64,000 nt of DNA from Kumtagia ephedrae (GTDB lineage: Bacteria > Pseudomonadota > Alphaproteobacteria > Rhizobiales > Rhizobiaceae). The position numbers and the translations under genes are program-made. Positions 17,503 to 29,318 of the stretch are shown one piece after another. The stretch lies in contig NZ_PXYK01000032.1 in NCBI RefSeq assembly GCF_003012745.1, positions 1 to 64,000 on the forward strand, given 5' to 3'. Position 1 is the stretch's first letter. Every line of letters starts with the position of its first letter. The notes beneath the pieces are model-generated. The model was not told the origin of the DNA. It did no database searches and saw only the letters and a program-made list of their open reading frames with translations.

Positions 17503-18945
17503 ATGCGGCTTCCCGCCAGCTTCAGGACCACGGCCGCCCGCCTCTCGGCGCTCTATCTGCTGCTGTTCGGCCTGTGCGCGGTGGCGCTCGTCTTCTACAT
17601 GACCGCTCTGTCGGCGCGCATGCTCGCCTCGCAGACGCAGGACACCATCAACGAGGAGGTGGTCGGGCTTGCCAACGCCTACCAGCGCGGCGGGCTGCCG
17701 CTGCTGGTGCGCACCGTCGAGCGGCGCTCGCGCCAGCCCGGTGCCAATCTCTATCTGATCGCCGATGCCAACGGCCGCATCCTTTCCGGCAATGTCGAGA
17801 GCCTGGAGCCCGGCGTGCTCGACGTGGAAGGCTGGACCGAGCGGCCGTTCTCCTACCAGCGGTTCGGCGAGGGAGAGCGCCGCGCGCGCTCCGCCGCGGT
17901 GCCCGAAGCGCCCGCGGCGGAATCCGAGGTCCGGCATGCGGCGATCGCGCTGGTGCTGAGGATGCCCAACCAGATGATCATGCTGGTCGGCCGCGACCTC
18001 GGCGAGCCTGAGCGCTTCCGCGTCATCGTGCGCCGCTCGCTGATGGCGGCGCTCGGCATCATGGGCCTCGGCGCGCTGCTGATCTGGTTCTTCGTCGGCC
18101 GCCGCGCGCTGAAGCGCATCGACAACGTGTCGGAGGCGAGCCGCCGCATCATGGGCGGCGACCTGAGCGGACGCCTGCCGGTGACCGGGGCCGGCGACGA
18201 GTTCGACCGGCTGTCGGAAAACCTCAACGTCATGCTCGGCCGCATCGCCGAGCTCAATGAGGGCCTGAAGCAGGTTTCCGACAACATCGCCCACGACCTG
18301 AAGACGCCGCTGACGAGGCTGCGCAACCGCGCCGAGGCGGCGCTGGGCGGCGCACCGGGCGACAAGGGCTACCGCGAGGCGCTGGAGGCGACGATCGCTG
18401 AATCCGACCAGCTCATCCGCACCTTCAACGCCATCCTGATGATCTCGCGGCTGGAGGCCGGCTATTCGGCCGAGCAGACGGCGCCGGTCGACCTGAGCGA
18501 GGTGGTTCGCGACGTGGTCGAGCTCTATGAGCCGGTGGCCGAGGAGACGGAGGTGGCGCTGGCTGCCGATGTCCCCGCGGGCATGACGATCGAGGGCAAC
18601 CGCGAGCTGATCGCCCAGGCGGTCTCCAATATCGTCGACAACGCCATAAAATACACGGCCGGTACCAACGCCGCGCCCAGGGTGACGGTGGCGCTGGAGA
18701 AGCGGGGCGGCGAGATCGTGCTCGCCGTTTCAGACAACGGCCCCGGCATTCCGGAGGAGGCCGACCGCAAGCGCGCCACCGAGCGCTTCGTACGGCTGGA
18801 GCAGAGCCGGTCGCAGCCGGGCTCCGGCCTCGGCCTCAGCCTCGCCAAGGCGGTGATGAAATTCCACGGCGGCCGTCTTGATCTGGAGCCGCGCGATCCC
18901 GGACTATCCGTCATCATGAGCTTTCCGGTCGGGAAGGAGACCTAG
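17503..18945 (+). CDS. Sensor histidine kinase (HAMP, HisKA, HATPase)
   Basis: A 480-residue membrane kinase. Transmembrane segments lie near residues 12-40 and 178-202, flanking a periplasmic domain of about 140 residues. A HAMP domain follows (RRALKRIDNVSEASRRIMGG). The phospho-accepting histidine is H264 in NIAHDLKTPLTRLRNRAEAAL. The ATPase boxes are NIVDNAIKYT, SDNGPGIPEEA and GSGLGLSLAKAV. With the regulator directly upstream it forms a standard two-component pair, syntenic with the kinase gene next to glnE in Sinorhizobium. The glnE start codon directly follows its stop. Confidence 0.92.
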   Translation: MRLPASFRTTAARLSALYLLLFGLCAVALVFYMTALSARMLASQTQDTINEEVVGLANAYQRGGLPLLVRTVERRSRQPGANLYLIADANGRILSGNVESLEPGVLDVEGWTERPFSYQRFGEGERRARSAAVPEAPAAESEVRHAAIALVLRMPNQMIMLVGRDLGEPERFRVIVRRSLMAALGIMGLGALLIWFFVGRRALKRIDNVSEASRRIMGGDLSGRLPVTGAGDEFDRLSENLNVMLGRIAELNEGLKQVSDNIAHDLKTPLTRLRNRAEAALGGAPGDKGYREALEATIAESDQLIRTFNAILMISRLEAGYSAEQTAPVDLSEVVRDVVELYEPVAEETEVALAADVPAGMTIEGNRELIAQAVSNIVDNAIKYTAGTNAAPRVTVALEKRGGEIVLAVSDNGPGIPEEADRKRATERFVRLEQSRSQPGSGLGLSLAKAVMKFHGGRLDLEPRDPGLSVIMSFPVGKET

Positions 18946-21909
18946 ATGGCGGGAGCGGCGGACAAGGCAGTGGCAAAACCGCGTCTGTTCGAAGGCAGGC
19001 CGGCCCGGCTGAAGCCGCTCGATCCGGCGGAGGCAAGGCGGGAACTGCGCGATGTCGCCGAGGCGGCGAAGGAGAAGAATCTGCCGCGCCTGTCGGCGCT
19101 GCTGTCGGGCCGCGACGCCGAGGCGGAGTTCCTCGCCGCCGTGTTCGACCTGTCCGATTTCATGCGCGACTGCGCCCGCCGCCGGCCGGAGATGCTCGAC
19201 CAGCTCTTCGACACCGCGATCGACGACCGGCTGGCGGGGATCGTCGCGGCGGTGCGCGGCCTGCCCTTTGGCGAAGGCGTCACCGAGAAGGTGCTGATGA
19301 CCGAGTTGCGCCGGCTGAAGCTGGAGGCGCATTTCCTGATCGCGCTCGACGATCTTGCCGGCGCCGCCGGCGCGGACAAGTCGGTGCGCCGCCTGAGCGA
19401 CCTGGCCGACGCCTGCACGGCCGCGGCGATCGACTTCCTGCTGCGCGACGCGCATGAGGCCGGCAAGCTGAAGCTGCCCGATCCGGCAAAACCCGGCGAA
19501 GGTTCCGGCTGGATCGTGCTCGGCATGGGCAAGCTCGGCGCGCATGAGCTCAATTTTTCTTCCGATATCGACCTGGTGGTGTTCTTCGAGCCGGAGGCGC
19601 CGGCGATCCTTGATCCGCTCGAGGCCACCGACCTGTTCTCGCGGCTCACCAAAAGGCTGGTGCGCATCCTGCAGGACCGCACCGAGGCCGGTTATGTCTT
19701 CCGCACCGACCTGCGGCTGCGGCCGGACCCCGGCTCCACCCCACTGGCGATCCCGGTTGAGGCCGCGCTCAACTATTACGAGGCACGCGGCCAGAACTGG
19801 GAGCGCGCCGCCATGATCAAGGCGCGGCCGGTGGCCGGCGACATCGCTGCCGGCGGGAGGTTCCTGAAGGAGCTGCAGCCCTATGTCTGGCGCAAGTACA
19901 TGGATTTCGCGGCGATCGCCGACGTGCATTCGATCAAGCGCCAGATCCATGCGCACAAGGGCCATGGCGAGATCGCCGTCAGGGGCCACAACGTCAAGCT
20001 GGGGCGCGGCGGCATTCGCGAGATCGAGTTCTTCGTGCAGACGCAGCAGCTCATCGCCGGCGGCCGCTTCCCGGAGCTGCGCGGCCGCCAGACCGTGCCG
20101 ATGCTGGCCGAGCTGGCGAAGCATCGGTGGATCACGGCGGAGGCTCGCGACGCGCTCACCGCGCAATACTGGTTCCTGCGCCGGGTCGAGCACGCCATCC
20201 AGATGGTGGCGGACGAACAGGTACACACGTTGCCGGAGACAGATGAGGGGCTCGACCGCATCGGCCGCATGCTGGGCTATGACGGCTGCGAGGATTTTTC
20301 GGCGGCGTTCCGCGCCTCGCTGCAGGAGGTCGAGAGCCACTATGCGGCGCTGTTCGAGAGCGCGCCCGAACTTTCCTCGGGCGTCGGCAATCTCGTCTTC
20401 ACCGGCGACGTCGACGATCCCGACACGCTGCAGACGCTGAAGCGGCTCGGCTTCGAACGGGCGAGCGACATCTGCCGGGTCATCCGCTCCTGGCATTTCG
20501 GCCGCTACCGGGCGACCCGCTCGGCCGAGGCGCGCGAGCGGCTGACCGAGCTGACGCCGGCGCTGCTGCAGGCCTTCGGCAAGACGCGGCGCGCCGACGA
20601 GGCGCTGCTGCGCTTCGACGCCTTCCTGGCCGGCCTGCCCGCCGGTATCCAGCTGTTCTCGCTGCTGCAGTCCAACCCGGCGCTGCTGAAGCTGCTCGCC
20701 ACCATCATGAGCGCAGCACCCGCGCTCGCCGCCATCATCACCCGGCGGCCGCACGTCTTCGACGGGCTGCTCGACCCGGCGCTGCTGGCCGAGCTGCCGA
20801 GCCGCGACTACCTGGCCGGCCGCCTGGCTTCTTTCGTGGCGAGCGCCACGACGCACGAGGAGGTGCTCGACCGGCTGCGCATCTTCGCATCCGAGCAGAA
20901 GTTCCTGATCGGGGTGCGGCTGCTCGCCGGCGCGATCGATGCGGCGCGGGCGGGAAAGGCGTTTTCCGACCTTGCCGACCTCACCATCGGGGCGGCGCTC
21001 GACGCGGTGATCGCCGAATTCGCCATCCGCCACGGCCACGTGCCCGGCGGGCGCGTCGCCATCCTCGGCATGGGCAAGCTTGGCAGCCGCGAGCTGACGG
21101 CGGGCTCCGACGTCGACCTGATCCTGCTCTACGACCACGACCAGGATGCCGAGGAATCGGACGGCGACAAGCCGCTGGCGCCCTCGCACTATTATGCGCG
21201 CATGACGCAGCGCCTGATCGCCGCGGTCTCGGCGCAGACCGCCGAAGGCGTGCTCTACGAGCTCGACCTCAGGCTCCGGCCTTCCGGCAACAAGGGGCCG
21301 GTCGCCACCCATATCGATGCCTTCCGCAAATACCAGCGCAACGACGCCTGGACCTGGGAGCACATGGCGCTGGTGCGCGCCCGGCCGGTGGCGGGAGACA
21401 CGGGGTTCTGCGCCGAGGTCGAGGCGGAGGTCGAGGCGGTGCTGGCGCTGCCGCGCAAGCCGGCCAAGGTCTTGAAGGAAGCGGCCGACATGCGCCGCCT
21501 GATCGAGGAGGAGAAGCCGCCGCGCGACATGTGGGACATCAAGCTGATCCCCGGCGGGCTGATCGACCTCGAATTCATCGCGCAATGCGCGGTGCTGACC
21601 GGCAATGCCGAGGGCGACCGCGTCACCGGCACGGCGGAGGTGCTGGCACGGCTTTCGCCCGCCTTCGCCGACGCGCAGACGCGGCAGGAGCTTTGCGACG
21701 CCGACGCGCTGTACGCCGCGCTCACGCAGATGATCCGGCTTTGCCTGACCGGTCCGTTCGAGCGCAAGGAGGCGCCGCCCGGCCTCATCGATCTTCTCAT
21801 GGGGGCGACCGACTTGCCAGACATCGGCGTGCTTGAAGCGCACGTCAAGGAGACGGCGCAGCGGGTCCGAAGCCATTTCGGCCGGCTGCTTCGTGCCGGG
21901 GGGACCTGA
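18946..21909 (+). CDS. glnE: Glutamine synthetase adenylyltransferase/deadenylase GlnE
   Basis: A 987-residue bifunctional enzyme that adenylylates and deadenylylates glutamine synthetase according to PII and glutamine signals. It has two nucleotidyltransferase domains. The first (deadenylylation) has LGMGKLGAHELNFSSDIDLV around residues 192-215. The second (adenylylation) has LGMGKLGSRELTAGSDVDLI around 704-725. The length is normal for the family. ATG 18946 begins directly after the kinase stop codon, so the genes are probably co-transcribed. This is a core nitrogen-regulation gene in all Rhizobiales. Confidence 0.96.
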   Translation: MAGAADKAVAKPRLFEGRPARLKPLDPAEARRELRDVAEAAKEKNLPRLSALLSGRDAEAEFLAAVFDLSDFMRDCARRRPEMLDQLFDTAIDDRLAGIVAAVRGLPFGEGVTEKVLMTELRRLKLEAHFLIALDDLAGAAGADKSVRRLSDLADACTAAAIDFLLRDAHEAGKLKLPDPAKPGEGSGWIVLGMGKLGAHELNFSSDIDLVVFFEPEAPAILDPLEATDLFSRLTKRLVRILQDRTEAGYVFRTDLRLRPDPGSTPLAIPVEAALNYYEARGQNWERAAMIKARPVAGDIAAGGRFLKELQPYVWRKYMDFAAIADVHSIKRQIHAHKGHGEIAVRGHNVKLGRGGIREIEFFVQTQQLIAGGRFPELRGRQTVPMLAELAKHRWITAEARDALTAQYWFLRRVEHAIQMVADEQVHTLPETDEGLDRIGRMLGYDGCEDFSAAFRASLQEVESHYAALFESAPELSSGVGNLVFTGDVDDPDTLQTLKRLGFERASDICRVIRSWHFGRYRATRSAEARERLTELTPALLQAFGKTRRADEALLRFDAFLAGLPAGIQLFSLLQSNPALLKLLATIMSAAPALAAIITRRPHVFDGLLDPALLAELPSRDYLAGRLASFVASATTHEEVLDRLRIFASEQKFLIGVRLLAGAIDAARAGKAFSDLADLTIGAALDAVIAEFAIRHGHVPGGRVAILGMGKLGSRELTAGSDVDLILLYDHDQDAEESDGDKPLAPSHYYARMTQRLIAAVSAQTAEGVLYELDLRLRPSGNKGPVATHIDAFRKYQRNDAWTWEHMALVRARPVAGDTGFCAEVEAEVEAVLALPRKPAKVLKEAADMRRLIEEEKPPRDMWDIKLIPGGLIDLEFIAQCAVLTGNAEGDRVTGTAEVLARLSPAFADAQTRQELCDADALYAALTQMIRLCLTGPFERKEAPPGLIDLLMGATDLPDIGVLEAHVKETAQRVRSHFGRLLRAGGT

Positions 21910-21973
21910 CGGCCGGACGCCGTCACGTCGCGCCGGAACCGCATCGGGGGTGACGATGCAAAGGAGAGCAGGA

Positions 21974-22408
21974 ATGAAGACTTCCACGAAACTGGCGATG
22001 GCCTTCCTGGCGGTGGCCACGGCATCCGGCAGCGCGGCCTTCGCCGACGAGAGGCCGCGCGAGCGCGGCGAACGCGAGAACCTCCGCTTCGAGCGCGCGG
22101 ATGCCGATTCCAGCGGCGACGTGACCTTCGAGGAGTTCGCGGCGGCGATGAAGAGCCGCATCGGCGCGGCCGATACCGACGGCGACGGCAAGATGACGGT
22201 GGCCGAGATCGCCTCCGAGATCGAGCGCATGCGCGCCGAGCGGCGGGCGCGGCGCATCGTCGAGCGCTTCGACACGGACGGCGACGGCATGCTGACGGCG
22301 GCCGAGATCGAGTCACGTCAGAAGAAGATGTTCGCGCTGATGGACCGCAACGACGACGGCAAGATCGTGCCGGAGGAGATGCGGCAGGGCAGGAACTGGC
22401 GGCGGTAA
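21974..22408 (+). CDS. Exported EF-hand calcium-binding protein
   Basis: A 144-residue protein with a signal peptide (MKTSTKLAMAFLAVATASGSAAFA) and four 12-residue EF-hand loops at about 43-54 (DADSSGDVTFEE), 67-78 (DTDGDGKMTVAE), 100-111 (DTDGDGMLTAAE) and 124-135 (DRNDDGKIVPEE). All four have Asp or Asn at the main ligand positions and Glu at position 12, so calcium binding is likely. AGGAGAGCAGGA precedes ATG 21974. It follows glnE by 64 nt. Its cellular role is not known to me. Confidence 0.88.
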   Translation: MKTSTKLAMAFLAVATASGSAAFADERPRERGERENLRFERADADSSGDVTFEEFAAAMKSRIGAADTDGDGKMTVAEIASEIERMRAERRARRIVERFDTDGDGMLTAAEIESRQKKMFALMDRNDDGKIVPEEMRQGRNWRR

Positions 22409-22414
22409 CGCTGC

Positions 22415-22661
22415 TTCCCTCCCCCTTGAGGGGAGGGCAATCGCATATGGAGCTACCCCCACCCCTAACCCCTCCCCTCAAGGGGGAGGGGGACCGGCTG
22501 GCGTCTCCGCCGACCACGAATCGTCGACGGTTTCGCATTGCATAGCAGCCGCAAAGTCCCCCTCCCCCTTGAGGGGAGGGGTTAGGGGTGGGGGTAACGG
22601 AGCAGCGAAATTCGTCGCCGTCTGCCATATGCGATTGCCCTGCCCTCAAGGGGGAGGGCAG
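22415..22661. repeat. Nested palindromic intergenic repeat (composite element A)
   Basis: Four CCCTCCCCCTTGAGGGGAGGG-like arms are arranged as two nested inverted pairs. The outer pair is 22417-22450 with 22625-22661, including the shared GCAATCGCATATGG and its complement. The inner pair is 22455-22492 with 22557-22595. The centre (about 22493-22556) contains CGTCGACGG and is shared with the element at 48495-48635. It fills the gap between the EF-hand gene and the converging kinase gene and ends 11 bp from the kinase stop. Confidence 0.93.
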
Positions 22662-22671
22662 TCGCTGCGCC

Positions 22672-25002
<2,331 letters not shown>

Positions 25003-25174
25003 GAGAATGGCTCCCCGATTTTCCAGATGATCCGGGTAAGCCGCACGCCCGAATCTGCCCTAAAGAATCAGACGCGATTCGCCTTGTCCAGTGGGCTGTT
25101 AAAAAACCGTCAAGCCGATCCCTGCGGATGTGAACAATTTGCGCGCAGGCTCGCGTACCGCACCCAGGATACTG

Positions 25175-25209
25175 TTGCAAGAAGAATAAGTTTATGCTTA
25201 TGATAAGCA
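25175..25209 (+). promoter_or_regulatory. Promoter with overlapping palindromic operator for the ArsR gene
   Basis: TTGCAA (25175-25180), an 18-nt spacer and TATGAT (25199-25204) form a sigma70-like promoter. The inverted repeat TGCTTA-TGA-TAAGCA (25195-25209) covers the -10 region and abuts the ATG at 25210. There is no Shine-Dalgarno sequence. Transcription would start at or next to the start codon, suggesting a leaderless, autorepressed mRNA. This is inference from sequence alone. Confidence 0.55.
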
Positions 25210-25527
25210 ATGTCTTATGATTATGCCGCGATGATCGCGCTCGCCGATCCCACGCGCCGCCAGGTGTTCGAACTCGTGGCGGAGCAGCCGCGCTCGGTTG
25301 CCGAACTGACGCGCTGCCTGCCGGTGTCGCAGCCGGCGGTCTCGCAGCATCTCAAGGTCCTGAAGGACGCGCGCCTGGTGCACGCCGAGCCGCGTGGCGC
25401 GAGCAACATCTACCATATCGATCCGCACGGGCTGGGAGAGATGCGCGCCTGGCTCGACCACATATGGGGGGAAGCGCTGGACGCTTTTCGCAAGGAGATC
25501 AACGACAGCAGGGAGAAGGAGCGATGA
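25210..25527 (+). CDS. ArsR-family transcriptional regulator
   Basis: A 105-residue winged-helix repressor. The N-terminal ALADPTRRQVFELVAEQPRS and the recognition helix region LPVSQPAVSQHLKVLKDARLV are typical of ArsR proteins paired with SRPBCC genes. No metal-binding CxC motif is seen, so metal sensing is unlikely. It overlaps the following SRPBCC gene by 4 nt (ATGA). A palindrome just upstream of its start is a likely autoregulatory site. Confidence 0.9.
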   Translation: MSYDYAAMIALADPTRRQVFELVAEQPRSVAELTRCLPVSQPAVSQHLKVLKDARLVHAEPRGASNIYHIDPHGLGEMRAWLDHIWGEALDAFRKEINDSREKER

Positions 25528-26003
25528 ACGCCATGATCAAGTCCGCGCCGGTACGGAAATCCACGACCGTCGAAGTGCCGATCGCCAAGGCCTTCGACGT
25601 GTTCACGGCCGGCTTTGGCCGCTGGTGGCCGGCCACGCATTCGATCGGCACCTCGCCGCTGAGGAAGGCGGTTATCGAGCCGCGCGCCGGAGGCCGCTGG
25701 TACGAGATCGGCGACGACGGAAGCGAATGCGACTGGGGCGAGGTGCTGAGATGGGAGGCGCCGACGCTGCTCGTGCTTGCCTGGCGGATCGGCGCCGACT
25801 GGCGCTACGACGCCGCGCTGCACACCGAGGTCGAAGTCCGCTTCGTCCCGGTCGGCGACCAGCAGACGCGTGTCGAACTGGAGCACCGGCTGCTCGAGAA
25901 CATGGGCGATGCCGCCGAAGCGGCGCGCCGCGCCTATGACGCCGAAGGTGGATGGCCGGGCCTGCTTGCCGCTTATCAGGCGGAGGTTGCCCGTTCGGCG
26001 TGA
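25524..26003 (+). CDS. SRPBCC (AHSA1-like) domain protein
   Basis: A 159-residue protein of the START/SRPBCC superfamily (activator of Hsp90 ATPase 1-like). It shows the usual start (VEVPIAKAFDVFTAGFGRWWPATHS), the central RAGGRWYEIGDDGSECDWGEVL and the late Q-T-R-V-E-L-E-H-R strand. Such proteins have a hydrophobic ligand cavity; their ligand is rarely known. The start at ATG 25524 overlaps the ArsR stop and is preceded by GGGAGAAGGAG. The pair is a common two-gene operon. A frameshifted relative of this pair lies at 60.2-61.0 kb. Confidence 0.88.
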   Translation: MNAMIKSAPVRKSTTVEVPIAKAFDVFTAGFGRWWPATHSIGTSPLRKAVIEPRAGGRWYEIGDDGSECDWGEVLRWEAPTLLVLAWRIGADWRYDAALHTEVEVRFVPVGDQQTRVELEHRLLENMGDAAEAARRAYDAEGGWPGLLAAYQAEVARSA

Positions 26004-26012
26004 GCGGACCGG

Positions 26013-26639
26013 TCAGGGTCCGCAGCGGCGCAGCACGCTGAACTGGAACGCCTGCTTAGTGCCCCAGGGTGTCGTGTGGACATGGCGGCGCTCGTCGACG
26101 AGTCGGAACGAGGATCCGACGGTCGCCGCGAGCGCTGCCGGCTCGTAGCGCATTACCGGAAGTCCGCTGCAGCGTTCCGGACCGTCGGCCGCGAAGGTCG
26201 CGATGACGGCATGTCCGCCGGGCTTCACCGCTGCCGCGAGCCGCTCCACATAGGCGGCCCGTTCGTCCGGTTCGGTGAGGAAGTGGAAGGCCGCCCGGTC
26301 GTGCCAGACATCATAGGTGCGGGCAGGGCGCCACCGGGTCACGTCGGCAACGATCCACTCGACAGCGTCCGCAGCCCCGCCGAGTCTGGCTTTCGCCGCA
26401 TCGAGTGCCGTCTGCGAGACGTCCAGCACGGCAAGGGCGTGCCATCCATGGCCGAGCAGCGCGTCGACCAGGCGCGAGGCGCCGCCGCCGACATCGATCA
26501 GCGAGGATGCGGCGTTCGCTCCAGTCCGTCCGATCAGGTCGAGCGAAACGGCGGGCCGGTCCTCGAACCAGCTCACGCCGGCTTCCCCCTTCTCCGAATA
26601 GGTTTTCTGCCAGTGGCTTTGGCTGCTTGTCTCGTCCAT
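26013..26639 (-). CDS. Class I SAM-dependent methyltransferase
   Basis: A 208-residue methyltransferase. The SAM-binding motif I is SLIDVGGGASRLVDALL (about residues 47-63), with an acidic motif II (ALAVLDVSQTALDAAKARL) and motif III/IV (WIVADVTRW, then YDVWHDRAAFHFL). The N-terminus (HWQKTYSEKGEAGVSWFED) is characteristic of a small bacterial family, often compared with thiopurine or tellurite-type methyltransferases. The substrate is unknown. It converges on the SRPBCC gene with a 9-bp gap, and a 30-bp gap separates it from pepN upstream. Confidence 0.85.
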   Translation of the reverse strand: MDETSSQSHWQKTYSEKGEAGVSWFEDRPAVSLDLIGRTGANAASSLIDVGGGASRLVDALLGHGWHALAVLDVSQTALDAAKARLGGAADAVEWIVADVTRWRPARTYDVWHDRAAFHFLTEPDERAAYVERLAAAVKPGGHAVIATFAADGPERCSGLPVMRYEPAALAATVGSSFRLVDERRHVHTTPWGTKQAFQFSVLRRCGP

Positions 26640-26669
26640 CGCGAAAAGGCCGTTTGGGCCACTATACGC

Positions 26670-29318
26670 TCACGCCAGCGTGCGTTCCACGATGTCGCTG
26701 AGATCGGCCGACAGTCCCGGCGTCGAGGCGATCAGGACCAGCGCCTGGCGCGCCAACTCCTGCCGCTTCGGCTCGAGCGAGCGCCATGAACGCAGGCCGG
26801 TCGCCAGCCGTGCGGCCACCTGCGGGTTGCGCTTCTCGATCTCCAGTATGGTTTCCGCGAACAGCGCGTAGCCGGCGCCGTCGGCGCGGTGGAAGCCGGT
26901 CTGGTTGCCGCTGAAGAAGGTACCGAACAGCGAGCGCAGCCGGTTGGGGTTGCCGAAGGAGAAGGCCGGATGGGCGGAGAGGCCGCGCACCGCCTCGACC
27001 GCCGCCGGGCCGGGCGCCGCCGCCTGGATGGCGAACCACTTGTCCATCACCAGCGCGTCGCTGGAGAAGGTCTTTTCGAACCGGGTCAGTGCCTCCAGCG
27101 CTTGCGGCGTGCCCTGATGGCGGTGCGCCAGAACGGTCAGCGCGGCGGCACGGTCGGTCATGTTGCTCGCGGCATGAAAATGCCGGGCGGCGAGATCGGC
27201 GCCGCCGGCGAGCGTCGAGCGGTAGTCGAGCAGCACGTTGCGCAGCGACCGGCGCCCGGCGCTTGCCGCGTCGGGACTGAACGGTCCGCTGTCCGCCAGG
27301 CGCTCATAGGCGGCCGCGAAGAGGTCCGCATTGACCTGGGCGATGCCGCGCAGAAGCGCCTCGCGGGCGGCAAAGATGGCATCGGGGTCGATATTGCTGC
27401 CGATCTCGCGGGCGATGTCGGCCTCGCCGGGAGGCGTCAGCGCCAGCGCCCGGAACGCCCACTCCAGACCGTCATCACCCAGGACCGCAGTGGCCAGTTC
27501 GGCGATCGCCGGCGAAAACGGCGGCGCCCGGTCGTCGCGGATGTGCCTGGAGGCGGCGATCAGCGCATCGGTCATCACCGTGTTGAAGGCCTGCCAGCGC
27601 GAGAACGGATCGCCGTCGTGGCGGGCAAGGAAGAGCTGGTCCTCGAGCCGCTGCTCGACCGACAGCGTGATCGGCGCCGAAAAGCCGCGGTTGAGCGAGA
27701 TGGCCGGCCGCTCGTCGATGCCGGAGAAGGTGACCGTATGCCGGCGCTTGCGCAGGTGGATGACGCCGTCCTCCACCGCCGCGCCGTCCGCCGCCGCATA
27801 GGCAAGATCGCGCCCGTCCGACCCGACCAGGCCGAAGGCCAGCGGGATGTGCATGAGGCGCTTGCGGCTCTCGGACGGCGTCGGCGGCACCGACTGCTCG
27901 ATCTGCAGGGTGAACTGCGCGGCAGCGGCGTCATGCGAGGAGGTGACGGTGACGTTGGGCGTGCCGGCCTGATGGTACCACAGCGCGAATTGGCCGAGAT
28001 CTTTGCCGGCGGCGTCCTCGAACGCCTTGAGAAAATCCTCGATGGTGGCGGCCTCGCCGTCGTGCCGCTCGAAATAGAGGTCCATGCCCTTGCGGAAATC
28101 CTCGGCGCCGAGGATCGTGCGGATCATGCGCACGACTTCCGAACCCTTTTCGTAGACGGTCGCCGTGTAGAAGTTGTTGATCTCGCGATAGCGTCGCGGC
28201 CGAACCGGATGCGCCAGCGGTCCCTGGTCCTCCGGAAACTGGTGGGCGCGCAGCGTACGCACCTCGGCGATGCGCTTGACCGGGCGCGAACGCTGGTCGG
28301 CGGAGAATTCGTGGTCGCGGAAAACGGTCAGCCCCTCCTTCAGGCAGAGCTGGAACCAGTCGCGGCAAGTGATTCTGTTGCCTGTCCAATTGTGGAAATA
28401 CTCATGCGCGATGATCGCCTCGATGTTGGCGAAATCGGCGTCCGTCGCGGTGTTCTCGTCGGCCAGCACGTATTTGTCGTTGAAGATGTTGAGGCCCTTG
28501 TTCTCCATCGCGCCCATGTTGAAGTCGGATACGGCGACGATGTTGAACACGTCGAGGTCGTATTCGCGGCCGAACACCCGCTCGTCCCACGTCATGGAGC
28601 GCTTGAGCGCGTCCATGGCATAGCCGGCGAGGTGCTGCTTGCCGTGCTCGACATAGATGCCGAGCGATACCTTGCGGCCCGACATGGTGGTGAAATGGTC
28701 GGCGACCACGCCGAGGTCGCCCGCCACCAGCGCGAACAGGTAGGACGGCTTCGGAAACGGATCGTGCCAGACGGCGAAATGCCGGCCGCCGCCGAGATCA
28801 CCGTTCTCGGTAGGATTGCCGTTGGAGAGCAGCAGCGGCGCCTCCTGGCGCAGCGCCTCGATGCGCACGGTGTAGACGGACAGGATGTCCGGCCGGTCGA
28901 GGAAATAGGTGATGCGGCGAAAACCTTCCGCCTCGCATTGCGTGCAGTAGACGCCGTTGGAGCGGTAGAGGCCCATCAGCGCGGTATTCTGCGACGGCGC
29001 GACCTCGGTCTCGATGGCCAGCGTGAACTCCGCCTGGGCGGGCGGCGCATGGATCACCAGCTGGTCGGGCGTCGCCGCATAGGCGTCCTGCGCAAGCGGC
29101 ATGCCGTCCAGTTCCAGCCGGCGCAGCACCAGCCCGTCGCCATCGAGCGTCAGCGGCGCGCCGCGCTCACTCGGATCGCGCCGGCGGATGGTGAGCGTTG
29201 CCGTGACGATGGTGCTGTCGGGGGAAAGCACGAACCGAAGCTCGGTGCGCGGGATCAGGTAGTCGCTCGGCCGGTAATCCTCAAGCCGGAAGACCTGGCC
29301 GGTATCGGTACGCATCAT
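26670..29318 (-). CDS. pepN: Aminopeptidase N
   Basis: An 882-residue M1-family zinc aminopeptidase that removes N-terminal residues from peptides in the cytoplasm. The exopeptidase motif GAMENKGLNIF and the zinc motif HEYFH (H305, E306, H309) followed by NWTGNRIT are intact. The length is close to that of E. coli PepN (870). ATG 29318 (MMRTDTGQVFRLEDYRPSDY) is chosen for the AGGAA site upstream and family start; the frame is open further upstream without homology. It is divergent from the molybdenum hydroxylase gene. Confidence 0.95.
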   Translation of the reverse strand: MMRTDTGQVFRLEDYRPSDYLIPRTELRFVLSPDSTIVTATLTIRRRDPSERGAPLTLDGDGLVLRRLELDGMPLAQDAYAATPDQLVIHAPPAQAEFTLAIETEVAPSQNTALMGLYRSNGVYCTQCEAEGFRRITYFLDRPDILSVYTVRIEALRQEAPLLLSNGNPTENGDLGGGRHFAVWHDPFPKPSYLFALVAGDLGVVADHFTTMSGRKVSLGIYVEHGKQHLAGYAMDALKRSMTWDERVFGREYDLDVFNIVAVSDFNMGAMENKGLNIFNDKYVLADENTATDADFANIEAIIAHEYFHNWTGNRITCRDWFQLCLKEGLTVFRDHEFSADQRSRPVKRIAEVRTLRAHQFPEDQGPLAHPVRPRRYREINNFYTATVYEKGSEVVRMIRTILGAEDFRKGMDLYFERHDGEAATIEDFLKAFEDAAGKDLGQFALWYHQAGTPNVTVTSSHDAAAAQFTLQIEQSVPPTPSESRKRLMHIPLAFGLVGSDGRDLAYAAADGAAVEDGVIHLRKRRHTVTFSGIDERPAISLNRGFSAPITLSVEQRLEDQLFLARHDGDPFSRWQAFNTVMTDALIAASRHIRDDRAPPFSPAIAELATAVLGDDGLEWAFRALALTPPGEADIAREIGSNIDPDAIFAAREALLRGIAQVNADLFAAAYERLADSGPFSPDAASAGRRSLRNVLLDYRSTLAGGADLAARHFHAASNMTDRAAALTVLAHRHQGTPQALEALTRFEKTFSSDALVMDKWFAIQAAAPGPAAVEAVRGLSAHPAFSFGNPNRLRSLFGTFFSGNQTGFHRADGAGYALFAETILEIEKRNPQVAARLATGLRSWRSLEPKRQELARQALVLIASTPGLSADLSDIVERTLA

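Noticed and set aside
18904-22290. Very long open frame on the minus strand opposite glnE (over 1100 codons)
   Set aside because: High GC leaves antisense frames open. The translation is rich in Arg/Gln/His with no recognisable domain, while the plus-strand frame is clearly GlnE.
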